A DNA stretch of 30,209 bases, taken from positions 1-30,209 of the forward strand of contig NZ_CAUUWA010000027.1 in the NCBI RefSeq assembly GCF_963548695.1, given 5' to 3'. This document shows positions 8,082-15,424 of this stretch, piece after piece. The first letter of the stretch is position 1. Each line of letters begins with the position of its first letter. A model generated the notes under the pieces. That model was not told the DNA's origin. It searched no databases and saw only the letters and a list, made by a program, of their open reading frames with translations. The DNA comes from an uncultured Fretibacterium sp. (GTDB taxonomy: Bacteria > Synergistota > Synergistia > Synergistales > Aminobacteriaceae). The position numbers were made by a program, and so were the translations under genes.

Positions 8082-8753
8082 TCAGACGCCCAGCATCGGG
8101 ACGATCGGATTCGCCAACGCCAGCTCCATCTCCGTGTGCTCCAGAAGCTGTTCGAGGGTCACCTCGGGAGCCAGCTCGCAAAGCGTCATCCTTCCCTCGA
8201 TGCGGCGCACCACCGCAAACTCGCTGACCACCACGTCGACCGCGCCGACCGCCGTCAGGGGGAGGGAGCATTTCTTCCGCAGCTTAGGTCTGCCCTTCTT
8301 GTCCGTATGCGAGGTCGCGACGTAGACCTTCTTCGCGCCGCAGACCAGGTCCATGGCCCCTCCCATACCGGGGACCATCTTGCCCGGAATCCACCAGTTG
8401 GCCAGGTTCCCCTCCTGATCGACCTCCAGAGCGCCCAGCACGGTGGCGTCCAGGTGCCCGCCTCGGATCATGCCGAAGCTCATGTCGCTCGCGACGCAGG
8501 AGGCTCCGGGGATGAGGGTCACGCAGCGCCCCCCTGCTCCAATGAAGCGCCAATCATCGACCTCCGGCTTTGGCCCTGCCCCGACCGCCCCGTTCTCCGT
8601 CTGGAGAAGCAAGGTCATCCCCTCGGGAAGATAATCGGAGACCAGCGTCGGGATGCCGATCCCCAGATTGACGAAGCTGCCATCCTCCAGGTCCAGCGCA
8701 ATGCGCCTGGCAATCCGGTGACGCACCTGCTCTTCGCTAAGTTCTGGAAGCAT
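8082..8753 (-). CDS. 3-oxoacid CoA-transferase, subunit B (AtoA/CtfB/ScoB-like)
   Basis: The 223-residue product shows family I CoA-transferase beta-subunit features: GIGIPTLVSDYLP, the catalytic glutamate in QTENG (about Glu53), GGHLDATVLGALEVD, and VPGMGGAMDLV. Together with subunit A it moves CoA from a donor (acetyl-, acetoacetyl- or succinyl-CoA) to a free carboxylate by way of a glutamyl-CoA intermediate. AAAGGAG lies 9 bases before the ATG at 8753. The ATG three codons earlier overlaps the ribosome-binding site. The gene overlaps the end of the subunit A gene by 17 bases, which predicts translational coupling and equal subunit amounts. Donor and acceptor are unknown; 3-oxoacids are favoured by the neighbouring thiolase. 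Confidence 0.92.
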   Translation of the reverse strand: MLPELSEEQVRHRIARRIALDLEDGSFVNLGIGIPTLVSDYLPEGMTLLLQTENGAVGAGPKPEVDDWRFIGAGGRCVTLIPGASCVASDMSFGMIRGGHLDATVLGALEVDQEGNLANWWIPGKMVPGMGGAMDLVCGAKKVYVATSHTDKKGRPKLRKKCSLPLTAVGAVDVVVSEFAVVRRIEGRMTLCELAPEVTLEQLLEHTEMELALANPIVPMLGV

Positions 8754-9444
8754 AGAAACCATCTCCTTTCAGGACAAGGGCATCGACAAACACTCCCGGC
8801 GTCACGACGTCGTCGGGGTCGATGGACCCGACGGGAAGTACGGCGTCGACCTCCGCAACGACATACTTTGCAGCCGTGGCCATGGCGGGGTTGAAGTTGC
8901 GGTTCGTCCCATAGTAGGTCAGATTCCCCGTGCGATCCGCGCGATAGGCGCGTATGAAGGCAACGTCCGCCTTGAGGGGGAGCTCCAGGATATACTTGAT
9001 CCCCTCCACCTCCAGAGTCTGCTTGCCCTCCTCGTGGATCGTCCCAACCCCGGTGGGGGTCAGGAAGCCCCCTATCCCAAACCCGCCGCTGCGGATACGC
9101 TCCACAAACGTCCCCTGCGGCACAAGCTCGAGCTCGAGCTCTTTTTCGTTGAAGAGCCTCTGGGTCACCCTGTTGAGCCCGATATGCGAAGCCGTTACCT
9201 TCTTCACCTGGCCGGCCACCACCAGTTTCCCCTGCCCTATCCCCTGTGGATGTTCCTCGTTGGCGTAGGAGGTGTCGTTGCTGATGAGGTGCAGGTCGCC
9301 GGTTCCCTGCTCCACGAGGGCGTCAATCAGGGTGTAGGGCACCCCACCGTAGTTGAACCCTCCAACCATGAGAGACGCCCCCTTCTGCACACAGGAGACG
9401 GCCTCCTTAGCCGACAAAACGGGTTTGAACCATTTTTTGGCCAT
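8737..9444 (-). CDS. 3-oxoacid CoA-transferase, subunit A (AtoD/CtfA/ScoA-like)
   Basis: The 235-residue product is a standard family I alpha subunit. VGGFNYGGVPYTLIDAL near the N-terminus, GFGIGGFLTPTGVGT in the middle and FIRAYRADRTGNLTYYGT later are the conserved CoA-binding and oxyanion segments. It pairs with subunit B, encoded in an overlapping frame. GCAGGGATGA spans the aminotransferase stop codon and serves as its ribosome-binding region. Only 3 bases separate the aminotransferase stop from this ATG, so the aminotransferase and CoA-transferase are made together, which suggests that the transamination product is what gets activated with CoA. Confidence 0.92.
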   Translation of the reverse strand: MAKKWFKPVLSAKEAVSCVQKGASLMVGGFNYGGVPYTLIDALVEQGTGDLHLISNDTSYANEEHPQGIGQGKLVVAGQVKKVTASHIGLNRVTQRLFNEKELELELVPQGTFVERIRSGGFGIGGFLTPTGVGTIHEEGKQTLEVEGIKYILELPLKADVAFIRAYRADRTGNLTYYGTNRNFNPAMATAAKYVVAEVDAVLPVGSIDPDDVVTPGVFVDALVLKGDGFYASRT

Positions 9445-9447
9445 GTC

Positions 9448-10806
9448 TCATCCCTGCTTTCGCGCGAGTTTTTCGGCTGCCGCCTCGAGGCCGGCCCGGA
9501 GCCGCCTGGCGATTTCCTCCACCTGCTCCTCGGTGACAATCAGCGGCGGGGCGATCAGGAATTGGTCCCCCTCGACGCCATCGATCTGTCCTGTACCGGG
9601 GTAGATCACAAGTCCCTGCTCCATGCATTCGGCTGTGACCAGGGCCGCGGCCTTGCGCGCTGGGTCGAAGGGTTTGCGCGTCTCCTTGTCCTCCACCAGC
9701 TCCACACCCCACATCAGGCCCTTGCCCCGAACGTCGCCGACGAAGGGGATGTCCAGCATTCCCCGGAGCAGCTTGCCGAACTGCTCCCCGCGCTTCGCGC
9801 AGTTCTCGAAGATATCGTTTTTTTTCATAAACCGGATCGTGGCCGTCACCGCTGCGGCCGTGGTGGGGTTGGCGTTGTAGGTGTGTCCGTGCCCGAACAC
9901 GCCGCTGCCCTTCAGGATGGTCTCTATGATCGTGTCGCTCGCGATGGCCGCACCCACGGGGGAGTAGCCGCCCGAAAGGGCCTTCGCCGAGGTGATGATG
10001 TCCGGCTGAACGCCCCAGTGCTCCACGCAGAAGGGCTTGCCCGTCCGGCCCATGCCGGTCATGATCTCGTCGGCGATCAGCAGGACGTCGTAGCGCGTGC
10101 AGATCTCCCGGATCATCCTCCAATAGCCCTCGGGCGGAACGCAGGCCCCGATGGAGGACCCCACGATGGGCTCCGCGACGAACGCGGCCACGTACTGTTT
10201 CCCGATGCGCCGGATCTCCCGATCCAGGAGCTGGGCATAGTAACGAGCCTGCTCCTCCTCCGGGGCGTCGCGCAGCTCACTGCGGTAGCAGTAGGGGGTC
10301 TCGATCTTCGGGCACTCCCGGAACAGGGGCGAGTACGCTCGGCGGCGGCCCATATTGCCCGCAAGCCCCATCGTCCCCAGAGTTGAACCGTGATAGGAGT
10401 TCCAACGGGCGATAAAAACAGTCTTGGCACTTCCAGCTCCATCCCGCTCCAGGAAATAATTGCGCGCCAGCTTCATGGCGCACTCCATCGCCTCGCTGCC
10501 ACCGCTGCCGAACCAGACGTGGTTCAGGTCTCCGGGCGCGATGGAGGCCAGCTCCGCTGCAGCCTCCTCCGAGGCCTCCGTGTTCCAGCGCGAGGGATGG
10601 GCAAATTCCAAAGTCGTCATCTGACGGTACACGGCATTGGCTATTTCCTTGTTGCCGTGCCCGATACTGGAGAGCAGCGCCCCGCAGCAGCCGTCGATGT
10701 ACTCCTTTCCGTCCTGATCGTAGAGGTAAATTCCCTCGCCACGAACGGCCTTCTTGAGGTCCCCCCGATACGTCCTGGGAATAAGATGTCGCTTTTCCGA
10801 AACCAT
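9448..10806 (-). CDS. Class III (PLP-dependent) aminotransferase
   Basis: The 452-residue product has the fold-type I class III signatures: GSGGSEAMECAMKLARNY, SYHGSTLGTMG, the PLP-binding Asp in LLIADEIMTGMGRTGK, and the Schiff-base lysine in TSAKALSGGYSPVGA (about Lys275). The class covers omega-, beta- and gamma-amino acid transaminases (beta-alanine:pyruvate, GABA, ornithine and others), which use pyruvate or 2-oxoglutarate as acceptor. It is the first gene of the catabolic operon. The ATG at 10806 lies 8 bases after AGGGGG. A GTG three codons earlier has an in-frame TAG immediately before it, so the frame cannot extend further. The adjacent 3-oxoacid CoA-transferase and thiolase make a beta-amino acid substrate attractive, but that is inference. 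Confidence 0.92.
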   Translation of the reverse strand: MVSEKRHLIPRTYRGDLKKAVRGEGIYLYDQDGKEYIDGCCGALLSSIGHGNKEIANAVYRQMTTLEFAHPSRWNTEASEEAAAELASIAPGDLNHVWFGSGGSEAMECAMKLARNYFLERDGAGSAKTVFIARWNSYHGSTLGTMGLAGNMGRRRAYSPLFRECPKIETPYCYRSELRDAPEEEQARYYAQLLDREIRRIGKQYVAAFVAEPIVGSSIGACVPPEGYWRMIREICTRYDVLLIADEIMTGMGRTGKPFCVEHWGVQPDIITSAKALSGGYSPVGAAIASDTIIETILKGSGVFGHGHTYNANPTTAAAVTATIRFMKKNDIFENCAKRGEQFGKLLRGMLDIPFVGDVRGKGLMWGVELVEDKETRKPFDPARKAAALVTAECMEQGLVIYPGTGQIDGVEGDQFLIAPPLIVTEEQVEEIARRLRAGLEAAAEKLARKQG

Positions 10807-10953
10807 TTCGAGCACCCCCTATAATTATTCTGCTCATGCAGCACCCTTTCCTCCTAAAAGGAACAGTCGATGCCTTCTAATCCTGCATAAATAATTTCTA
10901 CATGAATAAATTTTTTCGTTTATATTAAGCATGAAATATTTCTTTCTAATGAG

Positions 10954-10983
10954 ATGATACAACAAAGGGTTATGCTTTGTCAA
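10954..10983 (-). promoter_or_regulatory. Sigma-70-type promoter of the catabolic operon
   Basis: On the minus strand a perfect -35 box TTGACA (10978-10983) is separated by 18 bases from a -10 box TATCAT (10954-10959). It lies in a markedly AT-rich stretch (about 10860-11100) within GC-rich surroundings. Transcription would start near 10947, giving a leader of about 140 bases before the aminotransferase start at 10806. That is long enough to hold a regulator site or leader peptide. Confidence 0.7.
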
Positions 10984-11148
10984 ACCACGTAAAAATAAAG
11001 TTCCTTCCTTAATTTCGATATGGAATTTTGATAGGGTTTTGTGAGCTCGAAATCGAAAAATATAGAAAAATGTTCGGTCCAAATCGTTTCGGATTTATTT
11101 TTTAGAAGTCCTTGAGCTATGCAGGGTCAAGGAAATGTTTTCTGGTGA

Positions 11149-11247
11149 TCAAAGCGACAGGTGGTAAACATAACCAACGCACGCACAGGACATCCACAGA
11201 GCGTATAGCTCCTCGTAATCCCCTATCATCATCCTTTTGATCTCCAT
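11149..11247 (-). pseudogene. Stump of a GNAT-family N-acetyltransferase gene (N-terminal fragment)
   Basis: A 32-codon open frame starts 3 bases after the stop of the LTA-synthase-like gene. Its first 22 residues, MEIKRMMIGDYEELYALWMS then CA, look like the N-terminus of a GNAT acetyltransferase of the type that normally continues with a GMGLN-like segment and some 120 further residues. Here the similarity stops after SCA. Nine or so unrelated residues and a TGA follow, and the next bases are the AT-rich operon-promoter region. I read it as a gene cut off by a deletion or rearrangement. The family match is from memory of the motif pattern, not from a search. A genuine 32-residue peptide is the less likely alternative. 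Confidence 0.6.
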
Positions 11248-11250
11248 GCC

Positions 11251-13557
11251 CTATTCTTCCCCTCCTCGGAGCGCTTTTTGTTCCGGCCCCTCGTAGTGTG
11301 TCAGAACGATTTGTGCATCCGAGCCCTTGTAAAGCGTTTTCTTTCCATCGGGAAGGTTGGAGCTCGCAGAGGCCGGAAACAGCGCGAAGGTGTCGACAAC
11401 GACGGCCGTGTCCCCGGGGCTGCCCGCTCCCACCGCACGGGCGGCCAGTCGTGCTGAGTCGAGCATGAAATCCTCCAGGACCTCGACGGAGCAGGTCAGG
11501 GCCAGGCGCTCTCCGGGGGCGAGCTGGGGCAGCGGGAAATTTTTCTCGGAGATCATGGGGGCGGCTCCGTTCAGCTTGTAGACCTGCCAGTCGAGCACCA
11601 TGCCGTGCGCGTTTGTCTCCGGTGCGGAGACGCGAAGCTCCAGCGTGTAGTTCTCTCCCTTATGGAACTGAATGTACTGTCCGCCGGAGAGCCATATCTT
11701 CGAGTCCACTGCCAGTGCTTTCTCGGAGGGGACGTACTCCGCGGCGTCGAAGGAGGAGCTGTCGGAGAGGAAACGCCAGCTCCTGGATGCCTGACGGCCC
11801 GGTCCCTCGGAAACGGTGCGGGCCGCCCACGAGAGCAGGGCCGATCCCTGCCCCAGAGGTTCTCGCTTCGCATCGTTGGTGAGGGAAAAAGGGGACCCGG
11901 AATAGGGGAGCTTCACAAAACCGCCGGGGCCGAAGTCCTTGAGGAAAACGGCGTCCGACGATATGACGAAGAAGCGGTCGCCCCAGGAGCCGGGGAGGGG
12001 GCGTTTGACGGAGTTCCCATAGTCCCGGAAGATACTGCGGCCCGCTATGGCGTCGGACGAAGCCGCGAGCCCGACGTAGTCGAGGATCGACAGCGGCAGG
12101 TCTGCGAGCCCGAACAGCTCGGGATTGATTTTGGGGTCCTGCGTCTTTTCGTCCTTTCCCCCCGCCTCCGGCATCAGGGCGAAGCAGAGCCCCCAGTTGC
12201 CCGCCAGCAGGATGTTGGCATCCATCCCGTGAGATTCGTCCGCGGTAACGATGACCAGGGTGTTCTCGAGCACCCCCTTCTCCTTCAGCCTGGACAGAAA
12301 GAGGTCGAGGGCGTCGTCGAGAAATGCGGAGCTCCGCAGCTTCGGATGAAGCCCCTCGCCCCCGGCGTAATCGTCGGGCAGGGTGTAGGGATGGTGCGTC
12401 CCCACGGTGAGGAGGGTCAAAAACCAGGGGGATGCCTCACCTTGGGTGCCGCACTCCCTGCGTTTTTCGTTCAACGCCTCGATCTTTTTCAGGCTTTGGA
12501 GGAAGAAATCCCGATCGTTGATGCCCCAATAAGTAAAGAAGGTGGGCGGAGTGTGGTCGAACCATTCCTCGCCCTCGATCTCCTCGAAGCCGATCAGTTT
12601 CATGAAACGGTCCTTATCCATGAAACGCAGTCCTGCGGCCTGAAGGTAGGTCGTGCTGTAGCCGTTCCGGGCCAGCATGTTCGGCAGGGTGTCCCGGGAC
12701 GCGGCCGAGGGGTCCGAGAGCAGTTCCTGGGTGATCAGAGTTCCGTCGGTCAATCGCGGGTAATCGGCGCAGAGCATCGAATAAAGTCCGTTGATGGTCT
12801 GATTCCGATGCGCCAGAAAGTTGGGGACCCGGAGTCCCTGCTCGGCCCAGCGGCTCGTCTTCGTCATGGCGAAATCCGCGGACCCATTGACGAACTCCAC
12901 GTTCTGAGGCAGGTAACCGCCCGGTATGCCCTCCAGGATGACGAGGAGGACGTTAGGCCTTTCGGTGGGCCCGGCCGTCATCGGGACGCCGGACAAGTCG
13001 TGCGTCAGCCGTGGGACGAGGTCGGAAAGCTCCTTATCCCTCGAATAGAAGGCGGCGATTTGCTGGACCAGGGGATTGCCGAGCTCCCCGCCCCCGAACC
13101 AGAGGAGCTGGCCGGCGAAGGGCAGAAGGAGCAGTACGAAAGCGTACGGGTGTACCGGGACGAGTTTGAGGTTCATGTGCGCGAGCAACAGGCAGAGGGC
13201 GAGCAGAAAGATCATCGCCAGGATCGCCGGGGTGTCCAGGGACGCCAGGAGGAAATGGGGGTCCAGGAGATACCGTGCCTGTTCCGGAGAGGGCAGGACG
13301 CGCATGGCCGAGAAGTAGGCGGCCGTGAGGGCGTTGTAGAGCCACCACAGGAGTGTGGGCGCGATGCTGGGAGCTCGGGTGCGGGTCCGTGCCTGGACGG
13401 AGGCGGCGATCAGGACGCAAATGGCTGTGAGAAGGATGTCGGAGCCTCCGCCCAGGATGAAGCTCCAGGGGTCTCCGTGCCGTGCCTGGACCAGGATGAG
13501 ACGAAAGTAGAGAGATGGGATGATGTTGATCAGAAAAAGACGCGTGCTCCACCACAT
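11251..13557 (-). CDS. LTA synthase-like membrane sulfatase/phosphoglycerol transferase
   Basis: The 768-residue product has about four to five N-terminal membrane helices (residues 5-155) and an extracytoplasmic sulfatase-fold domain (about 200-530) with the metal and nucleophile residues of the LtaS/OpgB group. These are Glu209 in VILEG, the nucleophile Thr254 in NQTINGLYS, THHPY (His388/389) and VTADESHG (Asp440, His443). A further 220 or so residues form a predicted beta-rich C-terminal extension. Such enzymes transfer phosphoglycerol or phosphoethanolamine from phospholipid to an envelope glycan. In a diderm the acceptor would be a periplasmic or outer-membrane glycan rather than lipoteichoic acid. 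GGAGG lies 10 bases before the ATG. No obvious functional link to its neighbours. Confidence 0.85.
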   Translation of the reverse strand: MWWSTRLFLINIIPSLYFRLILVQARHGDPWSFILGGGSDILLTAICVLIAASVQARTRTRAPSIAPTLLWWLYNALTAAYFSAMRVLPSPEQARYLLDPHFLLASLDTPAILAMIFLLALCLLLAHMNLKLVPVHPYAFVLLLLPFAGQLLWFGGGELGNPLVQQIAAFYSRDKELSDLVPRLTHDLSGVPMTAGPTERPNVLLVILEGIPGGYLPQNVEFVNGSADFAMTKTSRWAEQGLRVPNFLAHRNQTINGLYSMLCADYPRLTDGTLITQELLSDPSAASRDTLPNMLARNGYSTTYLQAAGLRFMDKDRFMKLIGFEEIEGEEWFDHTPPTFFTYWGINDRDFFLQSLKKIEALNEKRRECGTQGEASPWFLTLLTVGTHHPYTLPDDYAGGEGLHPKLRSSAFLDDALDLFLSRLKEKGVLENTLVIVTADESHGMDANILLAGNWGLCFALMPEAGGKDEKTQDPKINPELFGLADLPLSILDYVGLAASSDAIAGRSIFRDYGNSVKRPLPGSWGDRFFVISSDAVFLKDFGPGGFVKLPYSGSPFSLTNDAKREPLGQGSALLSWAARTVSEGPGRQASRSWRFLSDSSSFDAAEYVPSEKALAVDSKIWLSGGQYIQFHKGENYTLELRVSAPETNAHGMVLDWQVYKLNGAAPMISEKNFPLPQLAPGERLALTCSVEVLEDFMLDSARLAARAVGAGSPGDTAVVVDTFALFPASASSNLPDGKKTLYKGSDAQIVLTHYEGPEQKALRGGEE

Positions 13558-13713
13558 CGAAAACAGGCCTCCAGATTTCCGTTTGGCCGCGCAGTCCGCA
13601 GCGGGGCTAATGATATGCCGTTTTACCGCGGAGCGTCAACTGGCAACCTACTACCCCTCTTCGGCTTGCGCCCATCCGGAACGGGCTCCATGTACGGGAG
13701 GTCTCGGGCTTGT

Positions 13714-14643
13714 CTACCGAATGGCGCCCAGGAGGTGGAGCCACAGGGGGAGTGTGAGCATGGAGAGGAGGACCGAGGCCGTCGTCCCCAGGGCGCAGTA
13801 GTCTCCGTCCATGCCCATCTCCTGTGCGATGATGGTCGTGTTCACGGCCTCCGGCATGGCGGCGAGGAGCGTCCCGGCCTGGACGAGGATGGGGGAAAGC
13901 CCAAAGAGGGACAGGACCGCGTAGGTCACGGCGGGGTGGACGATCAGTTTGACCAGCTGGAGCTTCCACGTCGTGAGGAACGCGCGGCCCGCCTCCCGCA
14001 GCTCGATCCTGGCCCCGAGCATGAGCAGGGCCAGTCCCGTCCCGATGTCGGCGAGCATCTTGAGCGTCATGTCCAGCCATGGGGGCAGCCGGTCCAGCTT
14101 CGCGAGGATGAGGAACACCGCCAGAAGGCAGGAGAGAAAGAGGGGGTTCCTGAGCAGCCGGTTCCCCGTCCTCCTGAGGCTCTCGGCGGAGATCGATCCG
14201 AAGAGGGCGAGCTGCCCGCTTCCTATGGACAGGAACTGCATGAACGCCAGGGAGAAAGCCAGGACCAGCGTCCCCGCCGCGATGCCGGGCTCTCCCATGG
14301 AGAGCCCCAGAATCGGCAGCCCCGCAAAGAAATGGTTGCCCCGCGTCGCCGCCAGGGAGAGCGTCGCGAACCGCTTGGTGGGCTCGCCCCGGCGGGCCAG
14401 AAGCCAGACGGCGAGGACGGTGATGACGTAGGGGCTGCAGACCGCCAGGGTGAAGAGCACCGCGTTTTGAATCCGGCTCTCGGCCCCCAGGATGCCCCGG
14501 AGCAGCAGGGCCGGCATGGCGAAGCAGTAGAGCAGGGAGTTGTTTTCCTTCATGGTCTGAGGGGTGAAGAAGCCCTTCTGCCGCAGCAGCCAGCCGAAGG
14601 CGATGAGCAGAAAGATGGGGAGAACGATCAGGACGGCTTGCAT
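13714..14643 (-). CDS. AEC-family (auxin efflux carrier-type) transporter
   Basis: The 309-residue membrane protein has about ten helices in two five-helix halves. Typical AEC elements are seen: the N-terminal LPIFLLIAFGWLLRQKGF, the RGNHFFAGLPI segment, and the C-terminal AAMPEAVNTTIIAQEMG. Bacterial members move dicarboxylates such as malate, or amino-acid-related anions. The ATG at 14643 has GGAGTG 8 bases upstream. The open frame runs 35 codons further, but that part is hydrophilic and lacks a ribosome-binding site. It lies 156 bases upstream of the LTA-synthase-like gene, with only a weak hairpin in the gap, and downstream of the rubredoxin terminator, so it probably has its own promoter at about 14644-14755. 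Substrate unknown. Confidence 0.88.
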   Translation of the reverse strand: MQAVLIVLPIFLLIAFGWLLRQKGFFTPQTMKENNSLLYCFAMPALLLRGILGAESRIQNAVLFTLAVCSPYVITVLAVWLLARRGEPTKRFATLSLAATRGNHFFAGLPILGLSMGEPGIAAGTLVLAFSLAFMQFLSIGSGQLALFGSISAESLRRTGNRLLRNPLFLSCLLAVFLILAKLDRLPPWLDMTLKMLADIGTGLALLMLGARIELREAGRAFLTTWKLQLVKLIVHPAVTYAVLSLFGLSPILVQAGTLLAAMPEAVNTTIIAQEMGMDGDYCALGTTASVLLSMLTLPLWLHLLGAIR

Positions 14644-14755
14644 TCTGAAATCACTCCAGTGAAAATGGTTTGGGCACGAGGGGAAACGACTGCACTCCCG
14701 CACCCGGCCCTCGCAGCGGGGGCGCGCGACGGAGGGGCCGCCCACCACGAAAGGA

Positions 14756-14784
14756 AAAACGATTGGCCGACGGCCAATCGTTTT
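14756..14784 (-). terminator. Rho-independent terminator of the rubredoxin gene
   Basis: Perfect 13-bp arms (AAAACGATTGGCC at 14756-14768 and its complement at 14772-14784) enclose a 3-base loop. On the minus strand the stem is followed by a T-rich TTTTTCCTTT overlapping the arm. It lies 24 bases past the rubredoxin stop codon and makes that gene a single-gene transcript. Confidence 0.85.
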
Positions 14785-14808
14785 CTGCGGTTGTCCGGAG
14801 CGGTTATT

Positions 14809-14967
14809 TCACTCCGGCTCGAACATATCCTTGGTTACGGCGCAAAGCGGACATACCCAGTCGTCCGGAATGTCCTCGAACGCGGTCCCCGGCGCGATGC
14901 CCGAATCCGGATCCCCTGCTTCCGGATCGTAGACATACCCGCAGACGGTGCAGACGTATTTCTTCAC
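14809..14967 (-). CDS. Rubredoxin
   Basis: The 52-residue product is a complete rubredoxin. It has the two iron-binding pairs CTVC (Cys6, Cys9) and CPLC (Cys39, Cys42), the GYVYDPEAGDPDSGI loop and DDWVCPLC. It is a small cytoplasmic one-electron carrier, commonly serving oxygen- and peroxide-detoxifying enzymes in anaerobes. Two adjacent GTG codons (14970 and 14967) could start it. The second gives the usual family N-terminus (M)KKYVC and lies 8 bases after GGAG. One difference from the usual pattern is Ala43 after the last cysteine, where most rubredoxins have Gly. It is divergent from dnaX and bounded by its own promoter and terminator. Confidence 0.95.
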   Translation of the reverse strand: MKKYVCTVCGYVYDPEAGDPDSGIAPGTAFEDIPDDWVCPLCAVTKDMFEPE

Positions 14968-15028
14968 CACGAGCTCTCCCCTTCCCTCGTCATTTACGGT
15001 GAGATAAGTGCATCTCCCCCTCGCTTCC

Positions 15029-15034
15029 ATTATA
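15029..15034 (-). promoter_or_regulatory. -10 box (TATAAT) of the rubredoxin promoter
   Basis: On the minus strand a perfect TATAAT (15029-15034) lies about 60 bases before the rubredoxin start. It overlaps the first base pairs of a 14-bp tandem duplication. No good -35 box is seen at 16-18 bases, only ATGTTG/TGTTGC within the second repeat copy, so an activator acting at the repeat is conceivable. Confidence 0.5.
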
Positions 15035-15058
15035 TCGCAACATCTATATCGCAACATC
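15031..15058. repeat. Two exact tandem copies of a 14-bp unit upstream of rubredoxin
   Basis: The unit TATATCGCAACATC occurs at 15031-15044 and again directly at 15045-15058 with no mismatch. On the minus strand the copies read GATGTTGCGATATA and run into the TATAAT box. They cover the -35 to -10 region and are a candidate operator or a recent slippage duplication that created the promoter. Confidence 0.8.
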
Positions 15059-15424
15059 GTATGCCGCAGCGTCGCCCCTGCGGCGAGTCGGGGAGGGACC
15101 GCGCAGCGAAGGGAGTGATGGCAAAAAGGGGGAGAGGATGATAAAGGTTGATGGTAAAATTGAAAAGTTATGCGGGGCGAGTTGACCCGGCATCGCAGGA
15201 TGTGCCGCTTTTCCGGGATATTGCGCCGAAACATTGTTGCGGCAGGCAAGGAGCCGTGAGCGGACGGCGAATGGAGTGAACTTGCCGGTCGCTTTACCGG
15301 CAGGGGATGCGCCGTGTCCCGACTTCACTGCGCGGCCGTACGCCTGCGCCGAGGACGATCGACACGCCTCATGGGGCTTGACGCCCCGCGGTGGGCGGTC
15401 GCCTGCTTATAGGGGGGCTTGGTT
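15059..15424. other. 365-base gap between rubredoxin and dnaX; no convincing gene
   Basis: The gap separates divergent rubredoxin and dnaX. I find no tRNA, SRP RNA or RNase P signature. It holds several small dyads: TCGCC/GGCGA near 15072-15087; GGCAAG/CTTGCC around 15246-15286 with CCGT/ACGG inside; a TGCCGG/CCGGCA stem-loop just after; GGGGC/GCCCC near 15373-15387. Both strands have open frames (minus 15044-15328, plus 15234-15506), but neither has a ribosome-binding site or recognisable product, and the plus frame runs far into dnaX. A possible extended -10 element TGGTAAAAT (15152-15160) could drive dnaX with a leader of about 260 bases. A structured leader RNA or a dispersed intergenic element are the main ideas. 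Confidence 0.4.

Noticed and set aside
11605..15141. 1178-codon plus-strand open frame opposite the LTA-synthase-like, AEC and rubredoxin genes
   Set aside because: Shadow of three recognised minus-strand genes. It runs through their boundaries, has a low-complexity Gly/Arg/Glu product and no ribosome-binding site.
15059..15424. SRP RNA, RNase P RNA or tRNA upstream of dnaX
   Set aside because: I looked for the SRP GGAAG/GCAG apical loop, RNase P conserved blocks and the tRNA T-loop sequence and found none.
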